A stretch of DNA of 64,000 nt, from positions 1-64,000 of the forward strand of contig JAFGHS010000118.1 in the NCBI GenBank assembly GCA_016930075.1. The letters run 5' to 3'. Below, in pieces: positions 18,499-28,113 of the stretch. How positions within the stretch are numbered: the stretch's first letter is position 1; each line of letters begins with the position of its first letter. The position numbers and the translations under genes are program-made. The notes beneath the pieces are model-generated. The model was not told the origin of the DNA. It did no database searches and was given only the letters and a program-made list of their open reading frames with translations. The stretch comes from Deltaproteobacteria bacterium. GTDB lineage: Bacteria > Desulfobacterota > Syntrophia > Syntrophales > JAFGHS01.

Positions 18499-19785
18499 AT
18501 GACGGTCAGCGCCCTCATCGAGCAGTTGGGCATCCTGATCGACATGATCTGGGTGGGACGGCTGGGCTCTGCCGCCATGGCCAGCGTCGGGGTTGCGGGC
18601 CTGGCCGTCATGATGGTCGTTGCCGCCAGGCAGGGCCTCAATACGGGCATCCGGGCCATGCTCGCCCGGTTTGTGGGGGCGAAAGATTTCTCCGGCGCCA
18701 ACCGGGTAACCCAGCAGGCCGTCGTTCTGAGCGGTATTTTTGCTGTTGTCGTCTCCGTCATCGGCATCTTCTTTTCCGACGCCATCCTGACCCTGCTCGG
18801 TGTAGAATCTCATGTCGTTGCCCGCGGCGGCGCTTATATGCGCATCCAGTTGGTCGGCTCTTTTTTCATGTCCTTTGCCATGCTTTCCCGCGGCATCATG
18901 CAGGCCTCCGGCGACGCCGTTACGCCGATGAAGCTGACCATCGCTACGCGGTTTTTGCATCTGGTCCTTTCTCCATTTTTAATTTTCGGCTGGTGGGTAT
19001 TCCCCCGTCTGGAAGTCAACGGCGCCGCTGTGACGACGCTGATTGCGGAAGGCATCATCGGTGCAGGCATGGGAATGTGGATTGTTTTCTCCGGCCGCAG
19101 CCGCATAAAACCAACCTTGAAAAATTTCCGCATCGATGGCCACCTGATCTGGCGTATGATCAAAATCGGCCTCCCCGCATCGCTCACAGGTATGGAGCGG
19201 AGCTTTGCCAATCTCCTGATCTTATGGTTTGTCGCCCCTTTCGGCACCCTGGCCGTGGCAGCGCATTCCCTTTTGCAGCGCATCGACATTTGCATTCATA
19301 TGCCTGCTTCCGGGGTAGGACAGGCGGCGGGCGTTCTCGCTGGACAAAACCTGGGGGCAGGACAACCCGACCGTGCTGAAAAGACGGGCTGGACGGCCGC
19401 CGGTCTGTTTACACTGGTGATGATCGTCATCGCAATCATTGTATGGTATTGTGCGGAGGGCATCGTTTCTATTTTCAATAATGAACCGGAACTGGTCCAT
19501 ATGGCCGCCAATTTTCTGAGAATACAGATCGTCGATTATCTGGTGTTCGGTCTCGTGGTCGTCCTGATGTTTTGCCTCAATGGCGCCGGCGATACCATGG
19601 TTCCCATGCTGACAACGCTGGGCACCATGTGGCTCATCCAGGCGCCCCTCGCCTACTTCCTTCCCCAATGGACCGACCTGGGTGTTTACGGCGTACGCTG
19701 GGCCGGTGTAATCGCCATTGTCATACGGGGTCTCGTCTATGCCGTCTACTTCAAGGGGGGATACTGGAAACGCCGGCGGGTGTAA
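18499..19785 (+). CDS. MATE-family efflux transporter (true start lies upstream of 18499)
   Basis: 'EQLGILIDMIWVGRLGSAAMASVGVAG', 'GINTG'-like repeats, 12-TM hydrophobic pattern; in-frame homologous-looking N-terminus 'DWTQGSITGNLWGLAWPM' lies upstream without an ATG/GTG/TTG. Confidence 0.88.
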   Translation: MTVSALIEQLGILIDMIWVGRLGSAAMASVGVAGLAVMMVVAARQGLNTGIRAMLARFVGAKDFSGANRVTQQAVVLSGIFAVVVSVIGIFFSDAILTLLGVESHVVARGGAYMRIQLVGSFFMSFAMLSRGIMQASGDAVTPMKLTIATRFLHLVLSPFLIFGWWVFPRLEVNGAAVTTLIAEGIIGAGMGMWIVFSGRSRIKPTLKNFRIDGHLIWRMIKIGLPASLTGMERSFANLLILWFVAPFGTLAVAAHSLLQRIDICIHMPASGVGQAAGVLAGQNLGAGQPDRAEKTGWTAAGLFTLVMIVIAIIVWYCAEGIVSIFNNEPELVHMAANFLRIQIVDYLVFGLVVVLMFCLNGAGDTMVPMLTTLGTMWLIQAPLAYFLPQWTDLGVYGVRWAGVIAIVIRGLVYAVYFKGGYWKRRRV

Positions 19786-19790
19786 AAGAA

Positions 19791-22064
19791 TCACCCCAAA
19801 CCGAACCACCGGGCCGCCTGGTAGGCGATGATGCCGCCGGTCAGGGAAACCGCCAGCATAACGGACATGGAGACGAAAAACCACTTTCGGTCCGCCATTT
19901 CCTGTTTCATCACAACCATCGTCGCCGCGCAGGGAATGAAGAACATCAAAACAACGAGAAACGAAAGGGCGGAAGCCGGGCTTATCGTCTGCGGCAGGGC
20001 CGAAATAAGGCCCTGATCCCCAACGCCGTAGAGGACCGCCATGGTGGCAACGGCGTTTTCCTTGGCGGCGATGCTGGTGACAAGGGCGGTCAACATCTTC
20101 CAGTCCAGCCCCAGGGGGAAGCCCAACGGTTCCAGGATGCGTCCGACGCGGGCCAGAATACTGCTTTCGACCTGGCCCGCAGGGAAATAGGACAATAACC
20201 ATACAAGAATGGAAACGGCCAGAATAATTGTCCCTGCCTTTTTCACAAAGGCGAAGGTCCTGATCCAGACGGTCATACTGATGGTCCTTGCATCCGGCGG
20301 GTGGTAAAGGGGCAGTTCCATGATAAACGGCATGGGTTCATCTTTCATTAATACCCGGTTGGCCGCCATGCCCACAAGACCTAAAAGCAGGATGTTGGCT
20401 GCCATGAGGCCCGTAGAGACAAAAAACGCCCTCTCGCCGAACATGGCCGCCGAGACAAACGTCAAAACGGCAATCCGGGCCGTGCATGGAACAAAGGGAG
20501 CAAGAAATACGGTCAGCAGCCTCTCTTTGCGCGACTCGACAATGCGGGCTCCGAGAACGGCGGGAACATTGCAGCCGAAGCCCAGACACAGGGGGATAAA
20601 GCTCTTTCCGTGAAGGCCGATCAGATGCATGAATCTGTCCATGACGAAGGCCGCCCGCGCCATGTAACCCACGTTTTCCAGTAGGGCCATGACGCCGAAA
20701 AAGAGGATCAGAATCGGCAAAAATGTGAGCACCGATCCGACGCCGCCAATGACGCCGTCCGTAAACAGTCCCTTGAGCCAGACAGGCGCCGGGGTCAGGA
20801 CGGGGGCCAGACTGTCCGCAAAGGCTTGAACGGCACCCTCAAGGACCTTCTGCAGGGGAAAACCGATTTCGTAAGTCATAAGAAATACGAGGCCGAATAT
20901 TGCGATCAGTATGGGAATGCCAAAAAGCGGCCGCGTCAGGATGTGGTCAATGCGATCCGTTGTGAGGATCTGGCCCCGTCTGAATCGCGACACCGTCGCC
21001 CTCGTCACGTCTTCAATCCAGTCGTATCGGCCGTGGACGACGGCGTGGAGCGAGTCTTCATGCTGGAGAAGGAGAGCCTGAATATCGCGCCAGACCGGCG
21101 CCGGGATGATGGACTCCAGCATCCCGGCATTCTCCGGATCCCCTTCCATGAGCTTCGTGACGCTCCATAAAACCGTGTTGGGCGGTTCGATATATGGCTG
21201 CGTTAATTGCTTCAGGGTGTCGAAAATTTCGCGATGATCCGGCGCCACTTCAGGCCGCTGCGGCTGATAATCCACATGGCCATCGGCAAAGTCCACGATT
21301 TCCTTAACCAGATCGTGGATACCAATATTTTTCGAAGCGACCATAGCCACTACGGGAATCCCCAACGCTTTGCGCAGGGCTTTGATGTCGATGCGGATGC
21401 CCTGGGCCTCCGCCACGTCAATCATATTGACGGCGCAAAGGATCGGCACATCGAGGAGAAGCAATTCCGACAGGAGGTAGAGACTTCTTTCCGGCGCCGC
21501 CGCGTTGACAAGAAGAACAATGATATCCGGTCGATTCCCGATGATGAAATCACGGGCAATCCGTTCCTCTTCCGAAAAAGCGGTCAGGCCGTAGGTTCCG
21601 GGCAGATCGACAATGTGCATCTCCCAATCGTCCGACCGATGGGTCCCTTCTTTTTTTTCCACCGTTTTTCCCGGCCAGTTTCCGACATGCTGCGACAGGC
21701 CCGTCAGAATATTGAAGATGGTGGACTTTCCTACATTGGGCTGGCCGGCCAGGGCGACCGTTATTCTTTTCTGTCTCGATATGTCCGATGCGTCAACCGG
21801 CGTTCCGGGGCTGACGATAATCTTATCCGTCTCACCGCGTCCCAGGGCAACGCGCGTATCGACAGCCTGGATGATATGCAGCCCGCCGCTGACACGCATG
21901 ACCTTGATGGCAGTGTTTGGGGCAATGCCCATGGCGGCAAGACGGCTGATCAGGGATCGCCCTCCTGCAATAGCGAATACAATTGCGGAATCACCTTCTT
22001 TTAAATAGCTCAAGGGGATCTTCGCTGAGCCGGGCGGATGCTTCTCTTCAGATGTATCGGACAA
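19791..22064 (-). CDS. feoB: Ferrous iron transporter, FeoA-FeoB fusion
   Basis: N-terminal FeoA-like 'LSYLKEGDSAIVFAIAGGRSLISRLAAMGIAPNTAIKVMRV', then G1 'ALAGQPNVGKSTIFNILTGLSQHVGNWPGKTVEKKEG' and FeoB gate motifs. Confidence 0.95.
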   Translation of the reverse strand: MSDTSEEKHPPGSAKIPLSYLKEGDSAIVFAIAGGRSLISRLAAMGIAPNTAIKVMRVSGGLHIIQAVDTRVALGRGETDKIIVSPGTPVDASDISRQKRITVALAGQPNVGKSTIFNILTGLSQHVGNWPGKTVEKKEGTHRSDDWEMHIVDLPGTYGLTAFSEEERIARDFIIGNRPDIIVLLVNAAAPERSLYLLSELLLLDVPILCAVNMIDVAEAQGIRIDIKALRKALGIPVVAMVASKNIGIHDLVKEIVDFADGHVDYQPQRPEVAPDHREIFDTLKQLTQPYIEPPNTVLWSVTKLMEGDPENAGMLESIIPAPVWRDIQALLLQHEDSLHAVVHGRYDWIEDVTRATVSRFRRGQILTTDRIDHILTRPLFGIPILIAIFGLVFLMTYEIGFPLQKVLEGAVQAFADSLAPVLTPAPVWLKGLFTDGVIGGVGSVLTFLPILILFFGVMALLENVGYMARAAFVMDRFMHLIGLHGKSFIPLCLGFGCNVPAVLGARIVESRKERLLTVFLAPFVPCTARIAVLTFVSAAMFGERAFFVSTGLMAANILLLGLVGMAANRVLMKDEPMPFIMELPLYHPPDARTISMTVWIRTFAFVKKAGTIILAVSILVWLLSYFPAGQVESSILARVGRILEPLGFPLGLDWKMLTALVTSIAAKENAVATMAVLYGVGDQGLISALPQTISPASALSFLVVLMFFIPCAATMVVMKQEMADRKWFFVSMSVMLAVSLTGGIIAYQAARWFGLG

Positions 22065-22246
22065 GGCATGTCTCCAGGAAATTTAATTTCAACGCCAATA
22101 AATGATTGCTGTATTTATGGACATTCATGACATCTGTCAATTGTTTTTTATGATGGAATCCTTTCATTTTCCTTGACAGGGTATATCTGTTTCAATATAT
22201 TCAACGGGGTCATGGAACGCCGGTGTTACCAATAATAGCTTAATCA

Positions 22247-22266
22247 CTTAAGTATTCTTAAGTATC
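22247..22266. repeat. Direct repeat CTTAAGTATT/CTTAAGTATC with 10-bp period
   Basis: Two tandem near-identical 10-mers in the feoAB/enoyl-CoA hydratase intergenic region. Confidence 0.6.
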
Positions 22267-22374
22267 AAGTTAAATAAAATGCATCAAGACACTCCAGGCG
22301 GTCAAGAAAAACCCCGTTAATAAGGCAACCGTTTATTTAAAAGCGGTAATAACTTTCCAATAGGAGGAGATAAC

Positions 22375-23142
22375 ATGAGCTATGAAAGCATAATCGTAGA
22401 AACCAAGGATTACGTGACCACCATTACTCTGAACCGGCCACCGATGAACGCCGTCAACAATGTTTTGCGCACAGAATTCCTGCAGGCCGTTCAGGAAATC
22501 GAAAAGAGCAAGGAAACGCGGGCCGTCATCATCACCGGCGCCGGTGATCGAGGTTTCAGCGCAGGCATGGATCTGTCGGACATGGCCAATATCGGCAAAG
22601 GCCCGGACGGCAATCAGATTATGAACGAGATTTCCCGTTCGTCAAAACCCTACATTGCGGCAATCAACGGCCATGCCCTGGGTGGAGGATGCGAAACGGC
22701 CCTGGCCTGTCACTTCCGTTTCATGACGGACAACCCCAAGGCTTCGATCGGCCTTACGGAAGTCAATCTCGGCATCACCCCCGGCTGGGGCGGCATTCAG
22801 CGCCTGCCGCGCGTGATCGGGAAATCCAAGGCCCTCGACATGATTTTGTTCAGCAAGAGATTTACAGGACCGGAAGCTCTTGCGATCGGGTTGGTCGACA
22901 AAGTCTTTCCCGCCGCCGATCTCATAAAAGAAGCTACGGCGTTTGCCCAGGCCCTGTCCAAACGCGCGCCCCTGTCCGTGGCCGCGGTCCTCGTGGGAAT
23001 GAGCGTCGGACTGGATAAAGGCATCGATGAAGGATTGAAGGTTGACCGCGAATGGGCGGGCAAGTGTGGCGCAAGCGCCGACGCCAGAGAAGGCATGGGA
23101 GCCTTTTTCGAGAAGCGCGAACCTGTGTTCAAAGGCGAATAA
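22375..23142 (+). CDS. Enoyl-CoA hydratase/isomerase family protein
   Basis: 'VTTITLNRPPMNAVN', 'AVIITGAGDRGFSAGMDLSDM', 'AAINGHALGGGCETALACHFR', 'LTEVNLGITPGWGGIQRLPRVIG'. Confidence 0.95.
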   Translation: MSYESIIVETKDYVTTITLNRPPMNAVNNVLRTEFLQAVQEIEKSKETRAVIITGAGDRGFSAGMDLSDMANIGKGPDGNQIMNEISRSSKPYIAAINGHALGGGCETALACHFRFMTDNPKASIGLTEVNLGITPGWGGIQRLPRVIGKSKALDMILFSKRFTGPEALAIGLVDKVFPAADLIKEATAFAQALSKRAPLSVAAVLVGMSVGLDKGIDEGLKVDREWAGKCGASADAREGMGAFFEKREPVFKGE

Positions 23143-23187
23143 TCAAAAGCTCGACTCGTTAAATCGAGCCGATTCATAACAACACAC

Positions 23188-23224
23188 AACGGGTGACGAC
23201 TTTTTAAACAATTCGTCACCCGTT
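23188..23224. terminator. Bidirectional terminator-like hairpin AACGGGTGACGA...TCGTCACCCGTT
   Basis: Perfect 12-bp stem, 13-nt loop, between convergent genes; second hairpin GCTCGA...TCGAGC at 23149-23169. Confidence 0.6.
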
Positions 23225-23276
23225 GACGTTTCAACCTTGCCGTATTATGTGAAAACGGGCTTTCAAACACCCGCCG

Positions 23277-24326
23277 TTATTTATTCAATGTTGCAGAGAG
23301 GGTCTTCATGCCTTCCATAATCGCCTTGGGCCCCTGGTATCTTTTAAAATCGTTTTCAGAATATTTTATGATGCATAAGGGCGTTCCATCGACGCCGTAT
23401 CGCTTGAAGATTCTGTTGTATTCGGCCTGAACGGGTCGATAATCGAAGGGTTTGAAGGTAATTCCCTTTTTTCTGAACAGGACGGCCAGGTCCTCTTCAT
23501 TTACCGTTGCCGTCTTTGTTTTCTGCAATTGCCTGGCGTGATGAAAGAGTATGACGCGGATGCGAAGGGCATTCCTGATGTCAGATTTGGCGTTTACGGC
23601 GTACAGATAATAACGGTTAAACAGCGCCGTCTGCTTATGGATGGGCGTATCTACAAAGGTAATCCTGATCCTTTTCCCTTCCCTTGCCAGCAATGTTTCC
23701 AATGTCTGTTCCAATTCCATCTCCAGGGCTTGACAGGGCGCGCAGAAATAGTCGCTGAAGATGATCACCTCATACTTCCCCTGACTTGAGGAAGGTACCG
23801 TTCGTCCTGCATCGGCATAAGCCGGCGTCGCCGAACCGGTGAATGTAAAAAAAACGAAAAGATAACCCAATAATGAAAACAGGATCAGTGGAATCCTGGG
23901 TTTAAACACGGGAGGCCACGTAAACTCTCCCAGGGCATAAAGGATTTTATCCTGCCATGTCCCCCGGATACGGTCAGACAGCTCATAATTGACTGCAAAA
24001 GCCGCCAGCACGAGAATCGAAAAAGCCAGGCAAAAAGGACAAAAAACCTCTTCTTGAACCTGAAATGAAATCAGAAATACCTCCACACCCAAACCCGCCG
24101 CCAGGGCGGCCCTGATGAGAGGCGTCCACTTCAGGGCGGTCAGGCAGATGATCACCGCCATATAGGCTATGCCGATCCACTTGAGATCAATGCCCCAAAT
24201 ATCGCCCTGAAGATAGCTGCATTCCGTATCGCATGAATCGTAGTATGCCATGACGGCAATACCGGATGCGGCCAAAATAAAGGTAATAACCGCCCGGTAT
24301 TTCTTCATATAGTCCCATACCTGCAT
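23277..24326 (-). CDS. Vitamin K epoxide reductase (VKOR) - thioredoxin/DsbA-like fusion
   Basis: TM domain with 'YYDSCDTECSYLQG' and 'FCPFCLAFS' (VKOR redox pairs) followed by 'VIIFSDYFCAPCQALEMELEQTL' thioredoxin CAPC motif. Confidence 0.87.
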   Translation of the reverse strand: MQVWDYMKKYRAVITFILAASGIAVMAYYDSCDTECSYLQGDIWGIDLKWIGIAYMAVIICLTALKWTPLIRAALAAGLGVEVFLISFQVQEEVFCPFCLAFSILVLAAFAVNYELSDRIRGTWQDKILYALGEFTWPPVFKPRIPLILFSLLGYLFVFFTFTGSATPAYADAGRTVPSSSQGKYEVIIFSDYFCAPCQALEMELEQTLETLLAREGKRIRITFVDTPIHKQTALFNRYYLYAVNAKSDIRNALRIRVILFHHARQLQKTKTATVNEEDLAVLFRKKGITFKPFDYRPVQAEYNRIFKRYGVDGTPLCIIKYSENDFKRYQGPKAIMEGMKTLSATLNK

Positions 24327-24366
24327 CGCGCAACATCTCCAAAGTTTAAGTATCAATATTGTTGAT

Positions 24367-24506
24367 CTCGTAAAAAGTCGAATTCTGTCATTTCGAGGAG
24401 TCCTGCTGAAGCGGGACGACGAGAAATCTTTAATGATTTCGAGATTTCTCCCCCGCAAAATGCGGGGTCGAAATGACATGAACGCTGCATTGCGACTTTT
24501 TACGAG
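24367..24506. repeat. MITE-like 140-bp palindromic element with 14-bp perfect TIRs CTCGTAAAAAGTCG/CGACTTTTTACGAG
   Basis: Perfect TIRs plus nested TGTCATTTCGA/TCGAAATGACA and GAGAAATC/GATTTCTC arms. One TIR copy (GACTTTTTACGAGGC) also at 66-80. Confidence 0.75.
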
Positions 24507-24637
24507 GCCATCAATATTTGCTTCCCATAGCATACATGGGATTCATGATGCAATATTACGAAAAGCCCTGCGGCCATCGTGATGCATTTTCTTCCAAAAC
24601 CATTATTGCCAGGGACCATCCTCCATGAGATGAATAT

Positions 24638-26344
24638 TTACTGATTCCCTCGAGGCGGTTTTTGACGGACCACAATCTCCTTCTGTCGCTTCTTGCGGGC
24701 GATATTTTTTTCCACGAAGAGTTTCTCTCCCGTAAAAGGGTCTTTCTCCGCGTAGTACATGACGGCGGACCAGGTTCCGGGGGCAGGGATGAAAATCTGT
24801 ACCTGTTCGGGCTGAAGGTGAAGCTCCCGGCGGGTAAACTCCTGCAACCGGGTCATGTGCCCCTCATCGCAGCCGGGATGGGCCGCCATGAAGTAATAGG
24901 TCAGGTACTGATCTTTCCCCGATTCAGTCGTCAGGCGGTAAAACTCTTTTCTGAACCGGAGCAGTCCGTCGCCGCCCGGTTTTCCCATAACCGACAGTAC
25001 GGCGTCTTCGCTGTGTTCCGGTGCGATTTTCATCTGTCCCGATACGTGGTGCCGCACCAGGTCTCTCAGGTAGTTCATCCCTTCTTTCCGGTCATGAAGA
25101 ATCATGTCGCTCCGCACGCCCGAGGCCAGAAAGACCTTTTTAATGCCCGGAAGGCTGCGAAGGGATGCGAGCAATGCCCGCTGTCTTGAATGGTCGATGT
25201 GCAGAGAAGGACACGGCTCAGGAAACAGGCACCTTTTGTCGTTGCATGCACCCTGCTCCAGTTTCTTTTTGCATTCAACGGCATACATGTTTGCCGTAGG
25301 GCCGCAGAGGTCAAAAATATTCCCCTTGAAATCCTTGTGCTTTATCAGCTGTCGGGCTTCGTTCAGGATGGATGCCTCGCTTCGTGAGCGCACGGTTCGC
25401 CCCTCGTGGAGGGCGATGGCGCAGAAACGGCATTCGCCGTAGCATCCCCGGTGCGTGGGAATAGAAAAACGGATCGTTTCGAGGGCCCGGACCGCCCCCG
25501 CGCGTCTGTACCACGGGTGAACGGCCCGCTCGTAATTCATATGATAGATTCTGTCCATCTCCTCCATTGTTTCGCAAGGGGGAGGCGGATTCTGAACCAC
25601 ATACCGATCCCCGTGGCGCTGGCAAAGCCTTTTCCCCGTAACGGGATCGCTGTTGTCGTAAAAAAGGCGGAACATGTCGATGAACCGCTCCGTGCTGCTT
25701 TTGACTTCCTCCCAGGCAGGGATTTCCAGTGCGTCTTTGGGACATTCTTTCTCGATCAGGCAGTATCCCCTAAGAGACGCGGTTTCCCGGCTGTCGCGAA
25801 ATCGGCATGCAAGGTCCGCCACGGTTTTTTCGCCCATGCCGTAGACCAGCCCGTCGGCTTTGGCGTCGAAGAGAATGGAACGCCGGATGGCGTCGGACCA
25901 GTAGTCGTAATGGGCGATCCGCCGCAGGCTCGCCTCGATGCCCCCGAGAATGACGGGAGCGGTATTTTTGAAGTAGCGCCGGATCAGGTTGGCGTAGACG
26001 ATCACCGCCCGGTCGGGGCGTCGGTTGTTTAAGCCGCCGGGGGTGTAATCGTCGTCCCTGCGTTTTTTCAGGGTCGCCGTGTAATTGGCGATCATGGAGT
26101 CCACAGAACCGCCCGTCACGCCCCAGAACAGTTCCGGTTCTCCCAGGCGGGTGATGTCGTCGCCGCCGTTTATATCGGGCTGGGCGATAATGCCCACGCG
26201 AAAACCGGCCTTCCACAAAGTTTTGCCGATAACGGCGATGCCGATGAAGGGACTGTCGATATACGTATCGCCACTGACAAGAATGACATCCAAACGATCC
26301 CAGCCCAGCCGCGTCATCTCTTCCTTTGTCGCAGGAAGAAACAT
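24638..26344 (-). CDS. YgiQ-family radical SAM protein
   Basis: 'MFLPATKEEMTRLGWDRLDVILVSGDTYIDSPFIGIAVIGKTL', radical SAM 'HRGCYGECRFCAIALHEGR', 'MKIAPEHSEDAVLSVMGKP', 'YFMAAHPG'. Confidence 0.93.
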   Translation of the reverse strand: MFLPATKEEMTRLGWDRLDVILVSGDTYIDSPFIGIAVIGKTLWKAGFRVGIIAQPDINGGDDITRLGEPELFWGVTGGSVDSMIANYTATLKKRRDDDYTPGGLNNRRPDRAVIVYANLIRRYFKNTAPVILGGIEASLRRIAHYDYWSDAIRRSILFDAKADGLVYGMGEKTVADLACRFRDSRETASLRGYCLIEKECPKDALEIPAWEEVKSSTERFIDMFRLFYDNSDPVTGKRLCQRHGDRYVVQNPPPPCETMEEMDRIYHMNYERAVHPWYRRAGAVRALETIRFSIPTHRGCYGECRFCAIALHEGRTVRSRSEASILNEARQLIKHKDFKGNIFDLCGPTANMYAVECKKKLEQGACNDKRCLFPEPCPSLHIDHSRQRALLASLRSLPGIKKVFLASGVRSDMILHDRKEGMNYLRDLVRHHVSGQMKIAPEHSEDAVLSVMGKPGGDGLLRFRKEFYRLTTESGKDQYLTYYFMAAHPGCDEGHMTRLQEFTRRELHLQPEQVQIFIPAPGTWSAVMYYAEKDPFTGEKLFVEKNIARKKRQKEIVVRQKPPRGNQ

Positions 26345-26349
26345 GGTGA

Positions 26350-27621
26350 TTATTCCTTTCTTGTCTCTGCGGCAGAGACGCCCGCCAGGTATCCCGTGGA
26401 AAAAGCAGCCTGCAGGTTGAAGCCCCCGGTGTCCGCATCGAAATCGAGGACCTCTCCGGCAAAAAACAATCCTTTTACCAGGCGTGATTCCAGGGTTTTC
26501 GCGTTCACTTCCGTAAGAGCGATGCCGCCCGCCGTGATAATCGCTTCGGCAATGGGCCGGTGGCCCGTGACAATAAGCCGAAAATCCTTCAGCCACAGGC
26601 GAAGCCGCTTCCGTTCCTCCGCCGTTACCTGGCTTCCCATCCGGTCGGCGGGAATGGCCGTCATGTCGAGGCACACGGGAATCAGCAGGGGCGGCAGAAG
26701 ACCGCGAAGGATGTTCTGAATCATCATTTTATGATGGCTTTCAAAATCCCTGAGCAGACGGGCATCCAGCTTTTTGTCGTCGAGAGCGGGCTTGAGATCG
26801 ATGGAAAGCTCCACCCGTTTGCCGGCATGGCAGGCGTCTACGGCCTGCCCGCTCAGGGTGAGAATGATCGGTCCCGAGACGCCGAAATGAGTAAAAAGCA
26901 TTTCGCCGAATCCGTTGGCCTCCTTTTTCCCGTTGACGCGCAGGGAAGCCTTCACGTTTTTGAGGCTGAGACCCTGAAGACGCCTTGCCCCGTCGCCTTC
27001 CGTTTCGAGGGGCACAAGGGCGGGGCGCGTAGGCGATATGGAATGACCGGCGTCGCAGGCCAGGCGATAGCCGTCTCCCGTAGACCCCGTGAGGGGATAA
27101 CTCAAGCCGCCCGTGGCGATAATGACGGCATCGGCGTGCAGGTCGCAACGGTTGCCGCAGGCGGCGCCCGATACACGGATGCCCCTGACGGACAAATCGG
27201 AAAGAAGCAATTTTTCAGCGCCCGTGCGTGTTTTCGTTACGACACCCATTTTTTTTATCCAGTCCGTGAGGGCATCCACCACGTCCTGGGCCTGATTCCC
27301 GGCGGGAAAAACGCGGCCCCCTCTTTCCGTCAACGTCTCTACGCCCAGGGACGCCAGAAATGCCATAAGGTCGGGGGCAAAGAAGTTGTAAAAAGAAGGC
27401 TTGAGGAAGCGGCCGGCCGGCCCGAAATGGCGGAGAAATTCATCCAGCGGACAGTTGTTCGTGATGTTGCACCGCCCCTTGCCGGTGATGCGCAGTTTCC
27501 GTCCGGGGCGTTCCATTTTTTCGATGAGCGTCACCCGGGCGCCGCGCTGCGCCGCCTGGCCTGCCGCCATCATACCGGCGGGACCGGCCCCGACAACGAC
27601 GATGCTTGGACTATTACTCAT
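26350..27621 (-). CDS. BaiN/HI0933-family NAD(P)/FAD-dependent oxidoreductase
   Basis: 'VVVGAGPAGMMAAGQAAQRGARVTLIEKMERPGRKLRITGKGRCNITN', 'GGLSYPLTGSTGDGYRLA', 'LFFAGEVLDFDADTGGFNLQAAFSTGYLAG'. Confidence 0.93.
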   Translation of the reverse strand: MSNSPSIVVVGAGPAGMMAAGQAAQRGARVTLIEKMERPGRKLRITGKGRCNITNNCPLDEFLRHFGPAGRFLKPSFYNFFAPDLMAFLASLGVETLTERGGRVFPAGNQAQDVVDALTDWIKKMGVVTKTRTGAEKLLLSDLSVRGIRVSGAACGNRCDLHADAVIIATGGLSYPLTGSTGDGYRLACDAGHSISPTRPALVPLETEGDGARRLQGLSLKNVKASLRVNGKKEANGFGEMLFTHFGVSGPIILTLSGQAVDACHAGKRVELSIDLKPALDDKKLDARLLRDFESHHKMMIQNILRGLLPPLLIPVCLDMTAIPADRMGSQVTAEERKRLRLWLKDFRLIVTGHRPIAEAIITAGGIALTEVNAKTLESRLVKGLFFAGEVLDFDADTGGFNLQAAFSTGYLAGVSAAETRKE

Positions 27622-27642
27622 GGTTGTCGTTTCTTTTTGCCG

Positions 27643-28113
27643 TCATTGATCGCCCTCTTCCGACTTCATGATGTCCGCTTGCGTCCATTCGGAGGAGACG
27701 ACTTTCCAGTCATCCGACTCCTTCGTAAGCGATACGTCAAAGTCCCAGACGCCGAGGGATTGCGGAATCACGTCGGATACGGAACCCGTCTTTTTCCCGC
27801 TGGTCAGGACTGTTTGGAATACGGCTTTGGCCGATGCTTTCTCGACGGTTATCGTGAGATTGTTGATATAGACCGTTATCTTCGGGTAGCGGAAAAAATA
27901 GCCAAGCAACAAGCCCTTAATCGTTTCATAGTTATACCCCTGAGGATCGCTGTAGGTTTTTGCAAGATGCTCCAGAATCGCCTTGACATCCTTCGCTTCG
28001 CCTGCCGTCTGAATGTCCGTAATGACCTTCTTGACCCTGCTCTCGTCGGTTTCTTTTTGACAACTAAAGACGGTCGCGGCAATAACGAAAATAAGCAGCA
28101 TCGTCATCATTCG
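27643..28113 (-). CDS. Putative lipoprotein with NTF2-like/SnoaL-like features
   Basis: 'MTMLLIFVIAATVFSCQKETDES' lipobox-like Cys, then 'VKKVITDIQTAGEAKDVKAILEHLAKTYSDPQG'. Exact start uncertain (several Met at 28113-28146). Confidence 0.65.
   Translation of the reverse strand, partial: RMMTMLLIFVIAATVFSCQKETDESRVKKVITDIQTAGEAKDVKAILEHLAKTYSDPQGYNYETIKGLLLGYFFRYPKITVYINNLTITVEKASAKAVFQTVLTSGKKTGSVSDVIPQSLGVWDFDVSLTKESDDWKVVSSEWTQADIMKSEEGDQ

Noticed and set aside
19222-20202. 326-aa minus-strand ORF
   Set aside because: Antisense to MATE and out of frame with FeoB; no domain-like sequence.
21207-22004. 265-aa plus-strand ORF
   Set aside because: Antisense to the feoAB G-domain region; composition typical of a shadow ORF.
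22064-22200. Fur box upstream of feoAB
   Set aside because: AT-rich sequence (AATAAATGATTGCTGTATTTATG) is only weakly similar to the GATAATGATAATCATTATC consensus; not supportable by eye.
24327-24533. N-terminal extension of the VKOR ORF
   Set aside because: It translates through the MITE-like repeat at 24367-24506; the membrane protein begins at MQVWDYMKKYRAV.
26345-26674. N-terminal extension of the YgiQ-family ORF
   Set aside because: Overlaps the oxidoreductase gene in a different frame; conserved YgiQ N-terminus begins at MFLPATKEEM (26344).
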